64,000 bases of DNA, from positions 4,216,001-4,280,000 of the forward strand of contig JALMGJ010000020.1 in NCBI GenBank assembly GCA_023362775.1, given 5' to 3'. This DNA is from Charina bottae. Taxonomy: Eukaryota > Chordata > Lepidosauria > Squamata > Charinaidae. Shown here one piece after another: positions 22,536 to 33,813 of the stretch; position 1 is the stretch's first letter; the number at the start of each line of letters is the position of its first letter. The notes beneath the pieces were generated by a model that was not told where the DNA came from, made no database searches, and was given only the letters and a program-made list of their open reading frames with translations. Position numbers and translations under genes: made by a program.

Positions 22536-25500
22536 ATGAGCACAGTGAAAATGCAGTCTACTATTGGAGGTGGTTTTCCTATGGAACGGCTGAATGACAC
22601 CAATTACTTGTCATGGGGGTATAAGATGGAAATGTTTCTTCGTCATGAAGGTATTTGGAAAGTCGTCCATGAGCCACCGGATGAGTTGGACGCTGAAGAA
22701 GTTATTTTGCAGAACGAGAGAGCATTGGCAAGCATAATTTTATGCTTGGAGGACAGCCAATTATGTTATGTTAGAGAATTCCAGTTAGCCAGTAGGTGTT
22801 GTGAGGCTTTAAGAAATGTTTATCTTAGAAGCACACCGTTATGCAAAGTTATGTTGACAAGAAAGCTTTATCATGCTAAATTACATGACAGTGGTAGTAT
22901 TCTTGAACATTTGCATTATATGACTGGCTTGTTCCTAGAGTTAGCACAGAGAGGAATGCAGTTCTCAGAAGCACATAAAGTTTATGTAATTCTCAGTTCT
23001 CTTAATGAAGAAGAAGAAAATTCCCCCCGCACATTTGTGCAGTCGTGTCCGACTCCAGGGGCCGGTGCTCATCTCCGTTTGTTAGCCGAAGAGCCAGCGT
23101 TGTCCGAAGATGCTTCCACGGTCATGTGGCCGCATGACGTGCACGTGGAACGCTGTTACCTACCCACCGAAGTGGTACCTATTCATCTACTTGCATTTGC
23201 ATGCTTTCAAATTGCTAGGTTGGCAAGAGCTGGAGCTAGTGCGGGAGCTCACTCCGCATGCAGGGCTAGGGATTTGAACCTCGGAACTTGCAATCTTCTG
23301 ATCGACAAGCCTGGCGTCTTACCCGCTGAGCCACCACGCCCCGTTCTCTTAATGAAACATGGGATAATTTAGCTACCAGTTTCGGGTCTTTATCTGAGAG
23401 GGATTTGACTGTAAATTATCTGACTGGTAGACTTCTGGAGGAGGAACAAAGAAGGAAAGATTATAACATAATTAAGCCAAAGCAGAGCAGTATGTCTGTT
23501 GGGGAATGTTGTCCTTGTACTACTACTGATAAAGTATTATCTGTTAAATGCCGTTTTCGCTGTGGTTCTACATTGCATTTGCAAAAGAACTGTAATGTTG
23601 CTAAAAGTAAGGCAAAAGTCAAGCCGAGGATTGCCAAGCAACAAAGTACTGTCCAGCTGTCGGTGATTAATTCTACAGGAAGGAATTTAAAGGAGACGTG
23701 GCTTCTGGACAGTGGAGCTAGCGAAAATATTGCCAATAACAGGCAGATGTTTAAAAGGTTTATGCAGGCTAAACGGGACCATGTTAGCCTGGCAAATGGA
23801 AGTTTTGCATCTTTTACTGGCAGAGGGTTTGTGTTTGTACCTAGTTTGAATATTGAATTATCTATGCTATGTGTACCAGAACTAGAGTACAATATATTAA
23901 GTGTTTCTCAGTTGGATAAACAGGGATATGAGGTAAGGTTTGGGAAGGGTGAATGCATTGTTATGAAAAATAATCATGTCTGTGGTAAGGGTGTATTGCA
24001 GAACAGTCTGTATGAGATGAAACGCAAGACAGATGTTACCCATGATGTAGCAATGATCAACAAACCAAACCATGATTCATGTGAACATTTGTGGCATAGA
24101 CGGTTGGGGCATCCAAGTTTCAAAGTGGTTGAAAAGATGTCTGAAGCAAGTTCTGGAATGGATTTGAAACCGTGCCAAGCTTATCTGGATTGCACAGCAT
24201 GTAAGGTTGCTAAGTCAAAGGTATATCCTGTAAGCAAATTAAGTGATAGAAAGTCACATAAATGTTTTGAATTAGTTCACGCTGACCTAATTGGCCCATT
24301 ACCAGCCACATTAGGTGGTGCTAAATACGTCTTAGTCATTGTGGATGATTTCACCAGATTCGGGTTCTGTTACCTATTGAAAGCTAAAAGCCAAACATTT
24401 GATAAGTTCAGGAATTGGGTGCAGTTTGTGGAACGTAGATATAGCACAAAGGTGTGTAGTTTGCAGACTGACCGGGGTACTGAGTTTATGAGTGGCAGTT
24501 TTCAGCAATGGCTCAGTAGGAGGGGCATTGCGCACAGGAGAACCAATCCGCATAGTTCAGCTGAGAATGGTGTGGCGGAACGAAGAAATTTAGCGTTACA
24601 GACAGTAAAAGATTCACTGCTAGCTGACTCAGGATTATCTAGAGGATTCTGGGGAGAGGCTATATTGACTGCTAATTATTTAATTAACAGGTTGTGGAGT
24701 GTGTCTGTAAATCAAACACCATATTATATTTTGTGTGGTAAGAAGCCATAATTAGCTCATCTGAAGGTGTTTGGGTGCACAGCCTATGTTCACGTGCATA
24801 AGGAAGTACGTAGGAAAGGGCAGGCAAAAGCACAGAAAATGGTTTTTGTGGGGTATGAGCCAGGAACCAAGGGATATAGATTCACTGATGGCAGAAGACT
24901 TGTTATTTCACGATCAGCAAGTTTCAGCGAGCATAGCAATTGGCAGAAGTTACACGGAGGGAGGGAGGTTTTTCTTCCTAGTCAGAGACAGTTCGAGCTA
25001 GCAGAGCGGCGAGAGTCCAGAGTTGTGATTCAGGATGAAGAGGAATTAACTCCTAGTGTGCCAATAAAGTAGGATGCTACTGTATTGCGCAGATCTGAAA
25101 GAGTTAACAAGGGCATACCACCTCAACGTTACAAGCCAGGTGATGTTAAAGTGTGTTTTGTTAATTATGAACCTCGTAGTTATTCAGAGGTATTGGAGTT
25201 GCCACCACAAGAGCAGAAAAAGTGGAAAGCTGCTATGGATGTGGAAATGAATGCCATTAATTCCCATAAGGTGTTTAAATCTACCAGGCTGCCTGAGGGG
25301 CATAGGGCAGTGGGTTGTAGGTGGGTTTATAAGAAAAAGACCTTAGTGAATGGTGATATTCAGTATAAGGCTAGGCTTGTAGCACAAGGGTTTTCCCAGG
25401 TTAAGAATCAGACTTATGATGAGATTTTTGCGCCAATGCTAAGAGGGGAGACATTAAGGTTTGCCTTAGCAATGGCAGCAGCTGGGAATTGTGTAGTAAA

Positions 25501-26730
25501 CCATTATGATATCACCACAGCATATCTGCATGCTGATTTGAGGGAAGAAATATATTGTATATGGCTGAAGCTCCAGGATATGAATCTAATGATGCAGGTA
25601 GAGTGTACAAGTTGCAGAAAGCATTGTATGGACTCAGGCAATCGGCACGTTGCTGGAATCTGCGATTAGATGAGGCATTGCAAAGAATGGGGTTTAAGTG
25701 TAGCAAGGCTGAACCATGTCTGTATATAAAGCAATGTGATAATGATGAACTAGTGTTACTTTTGATCTTTTTGGACGATTTGTGTTTTATAGCTAAAGAT
25801 CAATGGAGGGTAATTGAATTTACTGAAAAACTGAAGCAACAATTTGATGTTAAAGATCTGGGAGAGATTAGAAATTACCTAGGCGTAGGTATTCAGAAGG
25901 TTGATGGGGGTTACGTTCTAGAGCAGCGGAAGAAAATTGAACAGCTGCTAAGAGACAACGATATGGAACATTGCAAGGAGGTTCCTACCCTGATGACAAC
26001 TGATTTTGTTAAGCCAGAGGCTGGAGACAATGACCAAACATCATGTAATCAAGAACACTATCAGTCAATAATTGGAAGTTTATTGTACTTAGCACAATGG
26101 TTGCATCCCAATATCAGGAATGCGGTAAATGTACTGAGTAGGTATGTTGTGCAACCTACCCAGAGGCATTGGAAAGGTATTAAACGTGTGTTTAGATATA
26201 TTAAAGGGACTATTAATAAATGTTTATTAATAAAACCTTGTAAACCATTGGAATTGAAATGCTTTGTAGATAGTGATTGGGGTAATGATGTACATGATAG
26301 GAAATCAATGTCAGGATTGATAATTATGTTTGGTAACACCTTGGTGGGGTGGAGGTCTCGGAAACAGAGTTCCGTTGCCGTATCAACTGCAGAGGCAGAG
26401 TACGCTGCACTATCTGACCTATGTTCAGAGTTAATCTGGTATAGGCAATTGTTAAGGGATGTAAATGTAACAATTGAGGGACCTATATGTGTATATGAAG
26501 ACAGTGAAGCGTGTATACAGATGGCAAAGAATGATAGGATCAGAGGGAGGAGCAAACATGTGGATATCAAGTATCACAATGTTAGGAATGCTGTAAAAGA
26601 ATCTCTGATTAATTTGCAATATTGTCCATCTCAGAGTAATGTAGCAGATATGATGACAAAGCCTCTAAGTGTAGAGAGACATAGGATGTGTGTATCCAAT
26701 ATGTGTATGTCTTCTATTCTGTATAAGTGA
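22536..26730 (+). pseudogene. copia element 2 gag-pol, multiply broken
   Basis: The ATG at 22536 opens Gag (MERLNDTNYLSW). Gag is interrupted at 23010 by a SINE and resumes near 23357. The knuckle is CRFRCGSTLHLQKNC, with three residues between the first two cysteines instead of two. Protease DSGASENI is intact. Integrase has HRRLGHPS, CTACKVAKS, VDDFTRF, QTDRGTEF and ENGVAERR. A TAA stops the frame at 24749-24751, a TAG at 25070-25072, and a frameshift lies near 25550-25560. RT follows with IFLDDLCF, then RNase H with VSTAEAEYAALSDL, ending at 26730. At least four lesions plus the SINE make it non-functional. RT has Leu-Asp-Asp where elements 1 and 3 have Val-Asp-Asp. Confidence 0.9.
23010..23342 (-). 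mobile_element. Sauria-type SINE nested in copia gag, full length
   Basis: The perfect 14-bp TSD GTTCTCTTAATGAA lies at 22996-23009 and 23343-23356. On the minus strand it has a tRNA-like head with box A TGGCTCAGCGGG (23323-23334) and box B GGTTCAAATCCC (23269-23280), a body, the Bov-B-like GAGTCGGACACGACTGC, then a short CTT-rich end. It is inserted in the gag frame of copia element 2, so it postdates that element. Confidence 0.95.
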
Positions 26731-26759
26731 AATGTAATATCCATTGTAAATTGGAGGGG

Positions 26760-27219
26760 TGTTGGGGTTTGTATATACCCAGGAATTTACAGATAGATAA
26801 ATTATACTGGAGAGGCTTGATATCTAGGTGAGAGGGGAATTATTCTGCAAGTCACCCAATTAGCAGCCATTGTTGTAGGGATAATGTGGCAGCAATGACT
26901 CATACTACAGGTGCTATCGTTTAGTTGGGTGTGTCAGATGATGAGAGTGACCTATAATGTGATTGGTCAGTTTATGTATATAGGCAGAGAAGATCTGGTG
27001 TTCTTTCTTCTCGTTGCTGTTAAACTTCTCATTGCTGTATTCCATCTCGTTGCTGTATCATTTGTTACAGCTGTTGGATGTATTTGGACTACGTATGTAT
27101 ATAAAGTAAATAGGCTATTTTATCTAATCTCTGCTTGAGTGTCTATTTACTGCATAGAACGTGGATCACTGGAGTCTTGGAAATAGGCAGCAGGCCGCCC
27201 CACGGTGCGCACTCTGACA
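26760..27219 (+). repeat. 3' LTR of copia element 2
   Basis: 460 bp, matching 21870-22308 except for a few substitutions and an extra 21 bp (CTTCTCATTGCTGTATTCCAT-type segment) that looks like a local partial duplication of CTCGTTGCTGT. Confidence 0.93.
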
Positions 27220-27374
27220 CTCCCTTTTCATTTATGTAGTGACACAATATTCTTCCAATAGCCATATACAAATGAAGTCTTCACATACATGTTAAATAAG
27301 TTGCACACCCACTCCAGAAGCAAACTACAACTATAGTTTATAGTACAAACTATAGGTATAGTTTATAGTACAAC

Positions 27375-27545
27375 TATAGTTGACGGCCTTCAATACCATC
27401 AACCATGGTATCCTTCTGGATTGGCTCCATGGGCTGGGAGTGGGCGGCACAGGATTGCGCTGGTTCATTTCCTTTCTGTGAGGTCGGTACCAGTTGGTGT
27501 TGATTGGGAGTGAGAGGTCCCTCCCTCAATCCTTATGTGATGGAG
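27375..27545 (+). pseudogene. L2/CR1-clade LINE reverse-transcriptase fragment
   Basis: The plus-strand translation reads TAFNTINHGILLDWLHGLGV, then GTGLRWF and QLVLIGSERS. This is the RT palm start of L2/CR1-type LINEs (normally AFDTVDH). A stop is present, and both sides are truncated. Confidence 0.7.
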
Positions 27546-27667
27546 ATTTCTGGATGATTCTTGCCATGGGAACAGAAGAGGAGATGGAGAAGAACATATC
27601 TTATTGTATTGTGGCACATTTACAGTATCTTCTCTAAATGAGTGATTTACATTCTATTATTATTATT

Positions 27668-30600
27668 GTGTGTGGGTAATCTACAGTTAGATTCATAGTC
27701 TAAGACGGGTGGAAACTTAATCGTTCAAGTCCTAATCAAGGCCCTAAGAATTATTAAGGTAGCGCCTAGAATAAGGCAGATTCAAGCAGGGTTGTTTATC
27801 AGAGATCAAATTAGGGTGTTCAGGTCTGATAAATTCAATATTTCCAGATATCAGGGAGTCCTTTAGGTAGTGCTCTGAGGGCTCCAATCACAATTGGTAT
27901 AACAACAAATTTCTTTTTCCATAATAGGTGTTCAACTTCAATCTGCAAGTCCTGGTATTTTGTAATTTTTTCCTTTTTTTAAAAAAGTAAATTTTATTAT
28001 TTAAAATATTTACACATCACATCGATAGTTACATTTACAAAGATTTACAACACATACATGACATACTTACACAAAACATAAAATACAAAACTATAAGAAC
28101 ATTCAAAATTACATACACAATAAAGTGACTTCCTATTTCTTTTAAGAAGAAACTTTTATAACTTTTGTTCAATAATACTATTTTCTTTATATTTTTTCTT
28201 CCTTTTTAATATTTTGTTTTTATATTTGTAGTTTATCTCATTTATTAATTTCATTTTCAACTTTTTCTTTTGTCATTGTTTTTATCTATCTTCCAAAAAT
28301 AATTTTATATTGTATTCCTTTTGTATGAAATTTAAAAAGGGTTTCCATGTTGATTCATAATTTCCAATTTATCTTTTACTAAGTTCGTTAATATGTCCAT
28401 TTGCGCTAATTCCATTGTTTTGAAAATCCATTCTTCTATTGGTGGAATCTGTTCTTCTTTCCAATGTTTTGCTAGTGTTATCCTTGCAGCAGCGATCAAA
28501 TGCAGTAGTAAATTCTTACAGTCTTTAGTCCAATTTGTGTTCATAAGTCCCAATAAGTAGAATTCTGGTTTCTTTTCCATATTTGTTCCAATAATTTTAC
28601 AAATACATTTATGAATTTTTTCCCAAATTTTTTTAATTTTTTTGCAGGACCACCATAAATGATAATAAGATCCAACTTTTATTTTACACTTCCAACAAAT
28701 GTTTGATCCTAAACATTTCATTTTATATAATTTCTCAGGAGTCATATACCATCTGAAGATCATCTTGTAATTGTTTTCTTTTAAATTATTACTTAGAGTA
28801 AATTTAGTGTTTTTGATCCAAATGGTTTGCCAATCTTCATAATTGATCTCTCTATTCAAATTCCCTTCCCATTTTATCATGTAGTTTTTTGTTATTATGT
28901 CATTAGTTTTTAAATCTATTAATTTTTTATGTAATTTCAAAATTAAGTGGTCATTTTCTTTCCATAATATATTGTCCCAATTTTCTGTTGATTTAAGAAA
29001 TTTGAATATTTTTTGATCCAATTTGAATTGTTCTTTTAATTGTAAATATAAGAACCACTGACATTTATACCCCTCTTTTTCTAATTCTTCTCTTGTTTTA
29101 AATTCATTTTGTAATTTGTTCCAACTGTTTTTCCTCAATCCTAGCATCACCCGGTATAGCAACATCAATGAACCAGACTTTCTTCTTTTCAATAACTGTT
29201 ATATCAGGCATATTATGAACAAGATGCCTGTCTGTTTGGATCTTAAAGTCCCATAAGATCTTAGCCCACTCATTTTCCAAAAGTTCCTTGTCAACTTGAT
29301 GGACCCAGTGGTTCTTGCTACATTCAAATCCAAATTCTGGCAAAGTTTCCAATGAATAATTTTGGCAGCTTGGTCATGACGTTGCTTATATTCTGTGAAA
29401 TTTTGCTGCAGTCACTGATCAAATGGTCAATTGTTTCATCCTTTTCATTACAAAGGTGACATTTACTGTTGTTTGTTACATGATGAATTTTCACTTTCAT
29501 GCAATTAGTCGGCAAAGCTTGTTCTTGAGCCGCTAAACTAAAGCCTTCAGTTTCTTTCTTTAACACTCTTGTTCTTAACCAACTCCATGTGGGGTTTCTA
29601 TTGGCTTTTCCTTCTATATCCTTCAAGTACTGACCATGCATTGGCTTGTTCTTCCAATTAACAAATCAGTTTTCAATTGTTTCTTTTCTATGCTCAGCTT
29701 TCACCTTTGTTGTTTTCAAGAGCTTTCCTTGATTGACTTCCTTCAGCAAGGATTCTTGGCTTTTCTTAATGTAGTCATTCAGGCCACACTTTTCTTCCTC
29801 CACAGTTTGTTTCACCTGTAGGAGTCCTCTACACCGTTCAGCTCTTGGCAAATACAGCTGATCAATATCACTTTTTGTGTGCAAAGCATGGTGCATTGTC
29901 ATTAGTTTTCTTGTCTTCCGATCCAGGTTATCAAGTTCCATAACATGTAACAAAGTCAATTATTCCTCCTGTATATTGAATAACAGGGACTGCCCAGGTA
30001 TTAATTGCTTTAATGATGTTTCCACCATTTAGCTTTGATTTCAAAATTTTCCGAAGACATTTGATATATTTGGTAGAAGTATCTTCTTCGATTTGATTCT
30101 ATAATGCTGTAAATCAGAAGCTTCCAAAACTCCCAAATATTTGTAGCCTTCTTCTAGTACTACTGCCTTTATCAAATCTTCATTGTTAAGCTGTATTCCA
30201 TCATCTTCAAAACTTTTGCCTGCCTTTATAGCTATGATTGCACACTTGTCAATGCCAAATTGCATTCCAATATTGTTACTGAATTCTTTTGTGCTTTTTA
30301 ATAATGAAACTAATTCATACCCATAGTTTGTCTTGTTCAAAATTGTTGTCAGTAGCACCACTGTTAATATAAAGAGTAAAGGTGATAATGGGTCACCTTG
30401 GAAAATTCCACGTTTGATTTCAACTTCTCCTAACTCTTCATTAGCCATCAGCTTTGTTTGCCAAAAGTTCATTGAAGTATGCATAAATTGCTGGATGTTT
30501 CTTCCAATTCCAAAAATTTTGAGTCATTTCTCAATCCAGCTATGTGAAACAGAATCAAATACCTTTTTATATCCAATACCATAATCAAATATGTTCTTTT

Positions 30601-31025
30601 TTTTGAATTCTTCAAAACCAACTTGTCAATCAGTAACTGGTCCTTCGTTCCTCTCAAATTTTTGCAACACCCTTTTAATTCTACAAGGAGTAAATCATTT
30701 CTTTTCCAATAGCTGTAGATTTGATTTGCATTTACACCCGTAAGTAGCTTGTATGTTGTTGGCAAACAGGTTATGGGTCTGTAGTTTTGAGGCTCATTTC
30801 CCTTCTCCTTTTCCTTCTGAATTAGGAATGTCCTTCCAGTTGTTAGCCATTCTTCATTTTCTGGTGCTTCCAAAATCCTATTCATCTGGTTTGCTAACCT
30901 CAGGTGTAGATTTGTCGATGATTTTAGCCAGAATCCATGGAGCTCATCTGGTCCAGGAGCACTCGTTTTTGACCTTCTGATTGCTTTCGTACCATTTCCT
31001 CAGTTATCCTAATGTCTTCCAATTA
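27668..31025 (-). mobile_element. R4/Dong-type LINE, 5'-truncated, with nested L1
   Basis: Minus-strand frames in order from the right: an RT start with EPQNYRPITCLPTTYKLLTG (30469-30885), RT middle with IFQGDPLSPLLFI (30041-30484), C-terminal parts with LYLPRAERCRGLLQVKQTVE (29666-29959), a zinc-type CHLCNEKDETIDHLI (29324-29641), and a restriction-like endonuclease with PDITVIEKK and FIDVAIPGD (29104-29352). The end of the endonuclease continues past the nested L1 near 27965 (KYQDLQIEVEHLLW, then VIPIVIGAL). The YxDD catalytic box is missing: the frame jumps from LVSLLKS to TKEFSNNIG. Both ends abut ATT trinucleotide tracts, which fits the known microsatellite preference of R4-type elements. 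Confidence 0.78.
27969..29105 (-). mobile_element. 5'-truncated L1 fragment nested in the R4 element
   Basis: The 12-bp TSD ATTTTGTAATTT lies at 27957-27968 and 29106-29117, with a poly-T (minus-strand poly-A) end at the left. The minus-strand frame 28332-29192 is the L1 ORF2 C terminus: RWYMTPEKLYKMK, CWKCKIKVGSYYHLWWSCKK and LLHLIAAARITLAKHWK. This stretch is largely open and so fairly young. Removing it rejoins the R4 endonuclease frame. Confidence 0.88.
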
Positions 31026-31044
31026 ATAATAATAGACGGGATTA

Positions 31045-31086
31045 TTATTAATTATTATTATTAGTTCCAATTAATAATAAGACAGG

Positions 31087-31129
<43 letters not shown>

Positions 31130-31130
31130 T
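31045..31130. repeat. (ATT)n tract
   Basis: Repeated ATT units with an interruption, bordering the R4 element on one side and a SINE on the other. Confidence 0.85.
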
Positions 31131-31347
31131 TTTGTCCTGCCTTTTTTATATATATAATTCAAAGCAGCGACCGTAACTAATACTCCTGCCTCCTATTTTC
31201 CAAGAACAACCCTGTGAGGCGGGCTGGGCTGAGAGAGAGGGACTGGCCCAAAGTCACCCAGCTGGCTTTCATGCCTAAAGCGGGACTAGAACTCTCAGTC
31301 TCCTGCTTTCTAGGCTAGACATTCACCACTACACCAAACTGGCTCTG
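31131..31347 (-). mobile_element. Squamate tRNA SINE (second family)
   Basis: On the minus strand it starts AGAGCCAGTTTGGTGTAGTGG (box A region), followed by a box-B-like GTTCTAGTCCCGC, the body GGTGACTTTGGGCCAGTC and CCTCACAGGGTTGTT, then an AAAAAGGCAGGACAAA end. The family is the same as at 52758 and 63718. Confidence 0.8.
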
Positions 31348-32814
31348 AATGGTTCTGCTTTATTAGTTTCTTCTATTTCAAACTTTTTTTTCCATTGTAT
31401 TATATTGTTATAATAAAGTATAATATTATTATATTATAACTGAAACCAGTTTTAAAAAAAAGAAGGGAAATTTTACAGAAAACCTTTGTCAGAATATTTT
31501 AAAATGCCCAGTGTATTTCAGAAATGTATTTCTTCTTCCTCTTACTTTCTTTTGTTTTTCAAAAAAAAATAAAAATAAAATCCTTACAAGTCTGCTGTAT
31601 CTCTGGTCAATGCAAGAATTCTTCCCTCCTTTCCCTTAACTAATCAATATTATTGTGAGATTATCATCAAATTCTTAATCCCAGATATTTCAGTGGCAGT
31701 AAGGAAGTACAAGAATGTAAACTAAATAAGTCTTTTCATGAGCTATGACAGACCAGAAATTTGAGCACTGAGGCATGTTAAGTCCCCCCACTACAAGGTT
31801 CAATGAATTGACTGTCTAATGTGAATATTTTCTTATGCGAAAACCTGTCAGTCTAGATGTTAAACAAAGAAATGATGAGTCAAGCTTCCTTTTTAAATCT
31901 GGTAAGTGACAAAAGATGAATAAAGATAAACTCTCATCCAGACAAAAAACACTCTGGAATAGGAACAAATATAGGAATGTGCAATCCAACTGAGATATTA
32001 GACCTAGTGCTCCAGAACTAGAATAGTCTGGTTTAGGTCATCCCAGATGTAGTCAACTCAATCCCCAGTTCTGGAACAAAACTCAGAAACAAAAGTGTAC
32101 CTTTGTTTTTCAGGAAAATACAATTTGTTTGTTTTGTTTTCTGGGCTTACATACCTCTCCAACTGATAACAAGTCTGAGCAGCTTACATGCCCTATTTTT
32201 GCAAATGAGGTCAAAAATATACCAACAACACAATAAAATAGCACAAATCAAAGTTTAATATCAGAGTAAAGAAGGTAAACTAGTATGGGGGTAAAGTTGA
32301 CAAATTTCATGGAAATCAATATTAGAACTTTCAACCAATGTTCTTTTAGAAGCTATTTTTAAATGCCCATAACATTGTTCTTTGGATGAAATTTTGAATA
32401 ATTTGTTAAAAATATCAATGACTAACACTTCATTCAAATTTCAGACAGACATTGAAATGGGAAAGAAGTGCTCATATAGAACAAACTCTCCTGAAGGGAA
32501 TGGGAGTGACTGTGGTTGATACATAAGTTTAAGGAATTACTAATTGTCCTTTTTTTCTATTTTAGCATTAAATTAGCTAAATTAAATGCTAAATTAAATT
32601 ATTTTAGCATTAAATAAATAGTTGAAAGGGTCCATTTTGGCCATACAGTCAAACTTCCTGTTCAATGAAGGAATCCATATTAAAGCAACCCAGGGAGATG
32701 TCTGTCTAGCATCTACTTCAACACATCCAGTGAAGGCAAGATCATTACCTCCACAGGTAACTTATTCCACTGTCAATCTGCTCTGTGTAATGGTCCTGAT
32801 CCTTTAGTCATTAA
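31348..32814. other. SPAG16 intron, nothing recognised
   Basis: AT-rich intron with short A/T-rich internal duplications near 32565-32620. No gene or element is supported. Confidence 0.5.
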
Positions 32815-33084
32815 TTCAGAGACTCTTACTACAAGGCATCAAGGATATGAAAGAGTTCTTTATTAAAGCAAGTGATCATTTCCAAGGCAAAGACTAGAAT
32901 GAGAAACAGCCCACGCCAAATGGTATTTACATCCTCCACCTTATGCCAGCCCCCCGCATTGGGGAAGTCACTCTATGACAGCCCCTCACTACGCTCTCAC
33001 CATTTCCATACTTCCCAGCCACAAATCCTTCGCTAACAAGCTGACAGTGCCATCTGGGCTGACCTTGGCGCCAGCCCATTCGAA
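32815..33084 (-). repeat. Probable old LTR-type repeat
   Basis: A GC-richer block with TTCTTTATTAAAG (a minus-strand poly-A-signal-like word) and words shared with 400-530 in this window (AGGATATGAAA, GCAAAGA). Copia element 3 inserted at its right edge. The family is not recognised. Confidence 0.35.
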
Positions 33085-33089
33085 TAAAC

Positions 33090-33726
33090 CATGGGATATG
33101 CTGGCTTATGGGGTTTCAGGCGCAGAGTAAACAAACAGAGTGCAGCATTTAGGGCTAAAAGTGTTTACTTGTAGCATAAGGCAATAAATGCATATACTGT
33201 ATAGTTACATTATTGCAAAAAAGGAAAAAACAAACCATAAGCAGAGTTTCGTTCCTTGGTTCCTTTGGTAGATATGAAGGATGCCATGGCCACAGACACA
33301 GCCAGGCATAGTTATGCACAGGAACAGATCACATACAGGAACATGGCAACAAGACCAGACAGAAGTCAAGAAGCACAGACCCATAGTTCACAGCTGAGAT
33401 ATACACTTGTTTCAGCTTTCTGATTGGAAGGATCTTAGGTGTGACACACACCAGGCCTAAACCATAGGCCATAGCAGTGCTGCATCTAAGCAAGCATGTG
33501 ATTCCCCCCTTCCCTTGCTCTACACAGAGCATGGCTTCCCACAGAGGAAATCAGGAGACATTATTCCCATGAGAATGTGTAGGCACTAGCCATAACAATA
33601 CACACGTGGTAGTTGTTATCAGGCCACCTGCACTTCACGTCACCATGAGAACAGAGCAGAGTAATAGTAAACAGAAAGTTTACAGTGAAGAAAGCGATTT
33701 GTTTTTTTTACACAGAAACCCCGACA
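33090..33726 (-). repeat. 3' LTR of copia element 3
   Basis: 637 bp. On the minus strand it begins TGTCGGGG and ends CATATCCCATG, where the partner LTR ends CATATCCCACA. Confidence 0.9.
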
Positions 33727-33813
33727 CCCCTTCCAAATGGCTTTTGGAACACTATGGGAATGGGAAACTGTCATTTTGCAGGAACACAGAGACACAAGAG
33801 ATTTTATTACAAA

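Larger units (their letters stand above)
21870..27219 (+). mobile_element. Ty1/copia LTR retrotransposon, element 2 (different family)
   Basis: LTRs at 21870-22308 and 26760-27219, both beginning TGTTGGGG/TGTTGGGGT and ending CTCTGACA. The primer-binding site follows the 5' LTR and the polypurine tract GGAGGGG (26753-26759) precedes the 3' LTR. The 5-bp TSD CTCCC lies at 21865-21869 and 27220-27224. The 3' LTR is 21 bp longer through an extra segment after GTTAAAC. A SINE is nested in gag, and the polyprotein has several breaks, so the copy is dead. LTR sequence and codons differ strongly from elements 1 and 3, marking an independent family. Confidence 0.94.

Noticed and set aside
23265..23342. 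tRNA gene
   Set aside because: Boxes A and B are present, but they belong to the head of a SINE flanked by a TSD, with no complete cloverleaf. The same holds for the other tRNA-like heads.
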